NCBI RefSeq assembly: GCF_947179165.1
Contig: NC_077237.1
Location: 57,308,023 to 57,372,022, forward strand
Source: Solanum dulcamara
Lineage: Eukaryota > Streptophyta > Magnoliopsida > Solanales > Solanaceae
Reading direction: 5' to 3'
DNA length: 64,000 nt
Shown: one piece after another, positions 58,791 through 64,000 of the stretch
Layout of the letters: every line of letters begins with the position of its first letter
Numbering within the stretch: the first letter of the stretch is position 1
Position numbers and translations under genes: made by a program
Notes under the pieces: model-generated
Told to the model about the DNA's origin: nothing
Database searches by the model: none
What the model saw: the letters and a program-made list of their open reading frames with translations, nothing else

Positions 58791-59070
58791 TGTTCTGATT
58801 AACTAGAATATATGTTAGGCGTCGGTGATGTGAAACCTTCTTTATTATTTTTGACTAGTATCTAGCATATTTATTAAACTTTTTGATATTATATTATGCC
58901 TATAAAATATTTTTTATTCGTGATATATTTTTTTATGCTATGCTTGATGCTTATGATTTTTTTCGTGATTAATTTATTATAATTATGTAGCTTTTTATGT
59001 TAACCAAATACATAACATATTATGCTTATTATGTGTATTGTTCATTATTTTTTGTTAAAACAATTTAGAG

Positions 59071-60340
59071 ATGGACAGTGAAGATCAATTATTATGATTG
59101 ATGAGCTTGTATTGGTGTAGAAAACGTCTTAAAATCAAGATATTTTAAAGAAATAAAGACTTAACATCACCTTTATATGGTCAGAATTATACACTGATGT
59201 TTTTTGGTTCTATTGGACAATGTTTAGAGTTGATGCATATGTCTCATGATGCATGTGTGTGATCGTGTCAATATTTTAGATATAATGAATGGCTCACAAA
59301 TAGAAAATATGTATTGTCAAAGAAAAAATAGCAATATTTTTATGCATTATAGGACATAATGAGCATTTTGTGGTTATCAAGAGAAGATTTCAACATTCTT
59401 CGCAAATGATTCACAAATATTTTCGTGCGTTTCTTGAAGCAGTGATGAATTTTGAAAAAGAGATAATATCATTTACATCATCTAAGTCAAATTGAGATAT
59501 TTTGGGTGCTCAATAAAAATTATGTAGGATTTCGTAACTTTAAATAGTTATATATTTATTCGCAGGGAGCTATGCATGCACTTGATGGGACATTACTACG
59601 CAGTCATTCCTGCTAATCAATAAATTATTTATAGAGGAAGAGGAAAGAGTAAATGTCATTATAATATTTTCGGTATATGCGAATTTAACATGATATACAC
59701 TTATGTTTATGCTAGATGGAAAGGGATAATGCATGATGCTCGAGTTCTAACAAAGATTGTTTCTAATCCAGCTAATGACCTTTTATTTTCCCCTTCTAGT
59801 AAGTGATACAACTTAAACTATTATTATAAAATATTTAACTATTTATTGTGATCATTTGAACATTTATTTTAATGACTGATAAGTACTATTCATGTGATGG
59901 GGCATATTCAAACACTTGAGGATTTCTAGCACCATATCGTAACGTTTAATATTGGTTAGGAGATTATCATCGTAGCCAGACTATTAATAAGAAGAAAAAA
60001 AATTTAACCATACTTATGCACAACTCAAAATGATCATGGAGTGTGCTTATGATGTTTTAAAAGCAAGATTTTCGATATTGGACAAGATGACTCAATATTC
60101 TATTAATGTTCAGAGATATGTTGGTGTTGCATAAGTTGCCGTTCATAATTTTATTAGGATGAATAGTATAAATGATGTCCTTTTTAATAATTATGATTCC
60201 CTTCAATTAATATTTGATGAGGAAGAAGAATAACATGAATAAGTGTTGGATGACAAAAATGGACCTGATTGAACAACTGCAAATTTGCAGATAATGAGCA
60301 ATATGCGTGAAGAACTTGCACTTTAACTTATCCAAAGAAG
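59071..60340 (+). pseudogene. PIF/Harbinger transposase (HARBI1-like) remnant
   Basis: From an ATG at 59071 the decayed frames give ALDGT near 59580 (first catalytic Asp), then NIFGICEFNMIYTYVYARWK and IMHDARVL near 59730-59755 (second Asp), KYYSCDGAYSNT and GFLAPYRN near 59881-59940, and MIMECAYDVLKARFSILDKM near 60030-60090 (Glu), ending VAVHNFIRMNS. The D-D-E residues are still in place although more than ten stops and frameshifts interrupt the gene. Terminal inverted repeats were not identified. Confidence 0.78.
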
Positions 60341-60920
60341 AAGAAATACTTGAGAGTTTTATATATTCATTATTTGACACATTTTATAATATTTGAACGT
60401 TAGAATTTGATCCTATTATTTGGTAGTTTATTATGTAAATTATATTATATTTGCCTGATTCAAACGTAACAAGATTTGATTAGTTGGATAACTTTTCTTA
60501 TGAAAAGATGTTTATGTTGAATTCTTAAAAAAACATGTTACAATATTTTTATATTGATATATAATTTTTATTTGCATATCAAATAATTTTTTTAATCAAA
60601 TGTAAACATTTAAAATATAATTTTTTTTAATAAAAAAGTAATACCTTTTTTTGTTGAAATAGAATTTTTATAATATTTTATTGATATAATATTTAATTTC
60701 ATATGCACATTCAGATATTAAAAATAAACCGTCTTAATCATTCAATGTTCAGATTTAAAGACCATATTTTAATATTTAGATGTATATTCAGATCTTGATA
60801 TCTAGATATTAATGCACATCTTAATATTCAGATGCCTATTTCGATTCTAATTTCTTAATCTTAATGAAAATAAATGAGGCTATAATCTATCACAAACAAA
60901 TAAAAATTCAGGTAATCAAT
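60341..60920. other. AT-rich spacer, no gene seen
   Basis: Very AT-rich tail region after the Harbinger remnant. Short repeated phrases such as 'ttcagat(a)tt' near 60710-60830 look like simple-sequence drift. Confidence 0.45.
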
Positions 60921-62803
60921 TATCACGATCCTGATCCGCCGTGAGTGACACCCACATTAATCCTCTGGGGGAGAGCCATTTACTAACCCAAACTTAACCC
61001 AACAACACAATTTTTAGAAATAAGTCATGCAATTAAACGGGTAAAAACAATTTGATACAATTAAAGGATTGAGTTTCCAGAAACTCAATCAAGTTTAACA
61101 ACATATTACAAAATTAAACTCCCTAGACGTAAAAGTCATTGTACCAAAACTATAAAAGAGTCTAGCATTGAAGGGATGCAACCCCAAATAAGAAACAAGA
61201 AACTAATATTCATAAAAGTCTAAGTCTGAAAAGACGGACAAAGAAATAGAGAAGAATCCATGAAAGCTCGGAAGAACTAGATAACCTTTGGATTCGAGTA
61301 GTGGAAGTCTCACAGTTGAGGTCTATCATCAGCCATCTAAATATGCCTTGTACTCGACAAAAATAGAGCAAGTGAAGAATTAGTACACAAACACAGTGTA
61401 CTGATAGGATCACATGACTAGTTTTAGATATATGAAATATGAACAGACAACCACAACATAGTAAAATAGATAATGCACAATTACATAGTAAAATATATAA
61501 TACACAATTATATAATAAACAAAATACATAATTACATCACAATTATAGCAACAACCAGACTCCCTGTCCTTACATTCAAATTATTAAACAAAATAAGCAT
61601 GATCATCCACAATACAACAACCAATCCAGTCCTCTTATGGAACCCACACACAAATTATTAATATATCGGCGTGGTACCCCATCCCAAACATAGTTAGTAT
61701 ACCGATGTGGTACCCGATCTAAATGCACCGACATGGTAATCGATCCCAACAAGATCACATATCACAATCACAATCATAATGAATAACAATCAAACTTGTA
61801 CAACCAAATAAACACATTCATTGGATGCAAGTGATCACGATTTTCATTAACCCATGTTCTTTCCTTTTACCTAATCATATATTATTCGTGTAATATTAAT
61901 GAAGTAGTTAGCAAGTACATATAACATAAATGGGAAAAACACAATCATCACGTACCTTGAATCAAGCCTGAATGCTCTAAAGAGCATGCGCTTTCCCCCT
62001 TTTGAAGTGCCTTGACTTTTTCTTCATCTAAAACAATAATAAAACATAACAATCAATGAACAATGACCTAAAAATACCCAAATTATATGTAAATCCTAAC
62101 CATTAGCCAATTTTATTATCATCCTACCAAACTAGGATTTTTCTCACCACTCATAGAGGAAAAACAATCCTCCCCTAAGATAATCACTGTAGATTCTAAG
62201 GTCCAAGAATCGAATTACAACTTAGGAGAGTAATTCACTTACCTTTACCGAAGGAATTGGTTGAAAACTATAGAAAATAGCCATCGATTGCTTCTTCTTG
62301 TCCGAAGAATCATATAGTAGAGTAAAGGGTGGTTTTGGAACTTTTATCTATTTAATTCGAGACTTGTCCACTATAGCAACCACAAACCCGCTATAGCGGT
62401 ATTATTCCATCTATGGCTTCTTGGATGGAGACAGAACCTTGAGAATCTTTTCCCAAGCCTCTATTTCGCAATACACCCTTGAACCTCGATGTTCTAAAAT
62501 TATCCATTCACACCAAGTTTGATATTGGAAGTTCTACTCACCCGAATTCACTTTCAAAAGGTCCTAGGGACTCCTTAACATGTTAACTATTAGAAAAACC
62601 AACCCACACTTAGATATTAATCTCAAACCAACCCACACGTAGATATTAATCTCAATCCTCACCTAGATTTCCCTAGACCTCACCCCGCTTTGATTTTGTC
62701 TAAGACTGGCTTGACTAAAAATTTCTAAGTTACTACACTAAAGTCTTTTTGCCCAAATATTTTCACCATTGGCTTTACCATAAAGATTGGAGGGATTGTT
62801 ACA
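60921..62803 (-). repeat. 3' LTR of gypsy element E
   Basis: Starts TATCACGATCC (one change from TGTCACGATCC) and ends GGATTGTTACA. ORF-like stretches inside are not recognisable. Words such as CCACTATAGCAACCAC and CCCGCTATAGCGG occur near 62370-62400. The 3' pol end follows at once. Confidence 0.7.
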
Positions 62804-62877
62804 ATAGATACCAATTTACTCATCACTCATTCTCGAGTAATCAAGTAAGAAAAATGGATTAAGTAAGAAATAGTAGT

Positions 62878-63786
62878 CTATGAATCATTAAACAAGTGAG
62901 GGTTATCCTGCATGTCCTTCTTAGTTTTCCAAGTGACTTCCTCAATCAGATGATGCTTCCAATGTACCTTTACTGAATAGATCTCTTCAGTTCTCAACTT
63001 CAGAGCATCACGATCAATAATTGTAATTGGTTCCTCTTCATACTGAATATCCTTGTCTAGCAAGACCGAATCCCACTTAATAAGCTAGGTTGTAGAGCCA
63101 ACCTATAAGCCACTGGCCCAACATTGTCAAGGATCTCAAATGGACTAATGTAACAAGGGCTAAGCTTACACTTTTTGCCAAACCTCATGGCTCCTCACCT
63201 TCAAGAGGACTTGCTCACCAACTTGAAATGTCATATCTCTTACTATGTGATCTGAATACTTTTTTTGTCTACTTTGGGCTGCCAAAAGTCTGGCTTGAAT
63301 ACCCCTTACATATTCCTGAGCTTCCCTTATCAAGTAAACTCTCAAAAGTTTTACAATTTCGGCCTCAAACCACTCTATGGGAGATCTACATCCCCTCCCA
63401 TAAAGTTCTTCAAATGGTGCCATATCAATATTAGAATGATAACTATTGTAGTAAGAGAACTCACACAAGGATAAGAACTGATCCCAATGGCCCCTAAAGT
63501 CAATTCCACATGCTCTCAGCATGTCCTCCAATTTTTGAATAATTCTCTCCGACTAAACATCAATCTGTGGATGAAAAGATATATTGAAAATGAGTTGAGT
63601 TTAACTGCAGATGCAACTTACCCTAAAACTTTGAAGTAAACTGAGTACCATAGTCTGAAATGATAGAAAAGAGCGCCTCATGTAGCCTTACTATCTCCTT
63701 GACATAAATCTTCGCTAACTATTGAGAATTATAATCTACTTTGATTGGAAAAAGTAGGTTGTTTTATTCAACCTATCAACAATAGT
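62878..63786 (-). pseudogene. Gypsy E integrase remnant
   Basis: Read right to left: integrase core 63786-63532 in pieces, then 63531-63166 with MEDMLRACGIDFRGHWDQFL, FSYYNSYHSNIDMAPFEELY and GRGCRSPIEWFE, and the C-terminal end 63063-62878 with YEEEPITIIDRDALKLRTEE and EVTWKTKKDMQDNPHLF. Frameshifts separate the pieces. Confidence 0.83.
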
Positions 63787-64000
63787 TGTCATACTCTAAA
63801 ATTACCTAATTAGAGGGGATTAGGAAAATGTAGAAAAATATTGAAGTCTGCAGAAGTGACCTTTTACGAAAGGAGTTTATAGTTCGTAGAAAGGTTTAAA
63901 AATCGTAAATGCCACATGTGGACTGGATTTCAGAAAGTGAAAATTTATAGGGCCAAGTCTACGAGAGGATTTACAGTACGTACAATGTTATACGAGCCAT
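63787..64000. mobile_element. Start of another LTR, runs off the window
   Basis: TGTCATACTCTAAAATTACC begins at 63787 exactly where the integrase coding of gypsy E stops. The following DNA has TACGA/TCGTA words and no coding. Only one end is visible. Confidence 0.55.

Larger units (their letters stand above)
60921..63786 (-). mobile_element. Ty3/gypsy element E, interrupted at the right
   Basis: Minus-strand element: 3' LTR 60921-62803, then the integrase end and core, then an LTR of another element at 63787. The rest lies beyond the window or beyond that insertion. Confidence 0.78.

Overview
This window is a plant nuclear chromosome segment, most likely from a Solanaceae species (tomato, potato, pepper or tobacco relatives). 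The evidence is an AT-rich background, a tRNA-derived TS-type SINE, an RTE-type LINE tail, gypsy LTR families typical of that family, and intron-containing host genes. It is an accessory, repeat-dominated region. I recognise two host genes and one host pseudogene; almost everything else is transposable element (TE) sequence.

Layout. 1-2986: two LTR remnants. 3380-4086 (-): wreck of a BCS1/AATP1-type AAA-ATPase gene. 5213-6164 (-): an intact two-exon gene for an unrecognised 290-residue membrane protein. 6647-15470 (+): a decayed Ty1/copia element, split by an internally deleted Ty3/gypsy element (9586-14587, -). 15471-41952: LTR fragments and a large minus-strand Ty3/gypsy element. Its gag gene was hit twice, by a 16.4-kb CACTA (En/Spm) DNA transposon (20424-36833, target duplication ACT) and by a 2.4-kb solo LTR (37162-39599, target duplication GTTCA). 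The CACTA carries a TNPD transposase gene and a second Transposase_24-type gene, both broken. It has in turn collected a PIF/Harbinger-like MITE, an RTE LINE, several L1-type LINE 3' ends and internal tandem duplications. 41953-44635 (-): an Athila/Tat-like non-autonomous LTR element.

45381-45563 (-): a SINE with a perfect 16-bp target duplication. 47127-50274 (+): a four-exon DUF3537 gene, the plant relatives of animal gustatory receptors, with intact splice sites but one in-frame TGA where the family has Trp. 50569-51458: an 890-bp hAT-type MITE with an 8-bp duplication. 51925-54813 (+): a second copia element lacking its reverse transcriptase. 55176-58317: a long LTR sitting inside a degenerate PIF/Harbinger element. 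60921-64000: a third gypsy element (-) interrupted by yet another LTR at the window edge.

The TEs do not work together; they form a stratigraphy whose order can be read from interrupted reading frames. The most useful observations are the base-precise CACTA and solo-LTR insertions into one gag frame, the nonsense codon in the chemoreceptor-like gene, and reiterated short palindromes that recur inside several unrelated LTR families.
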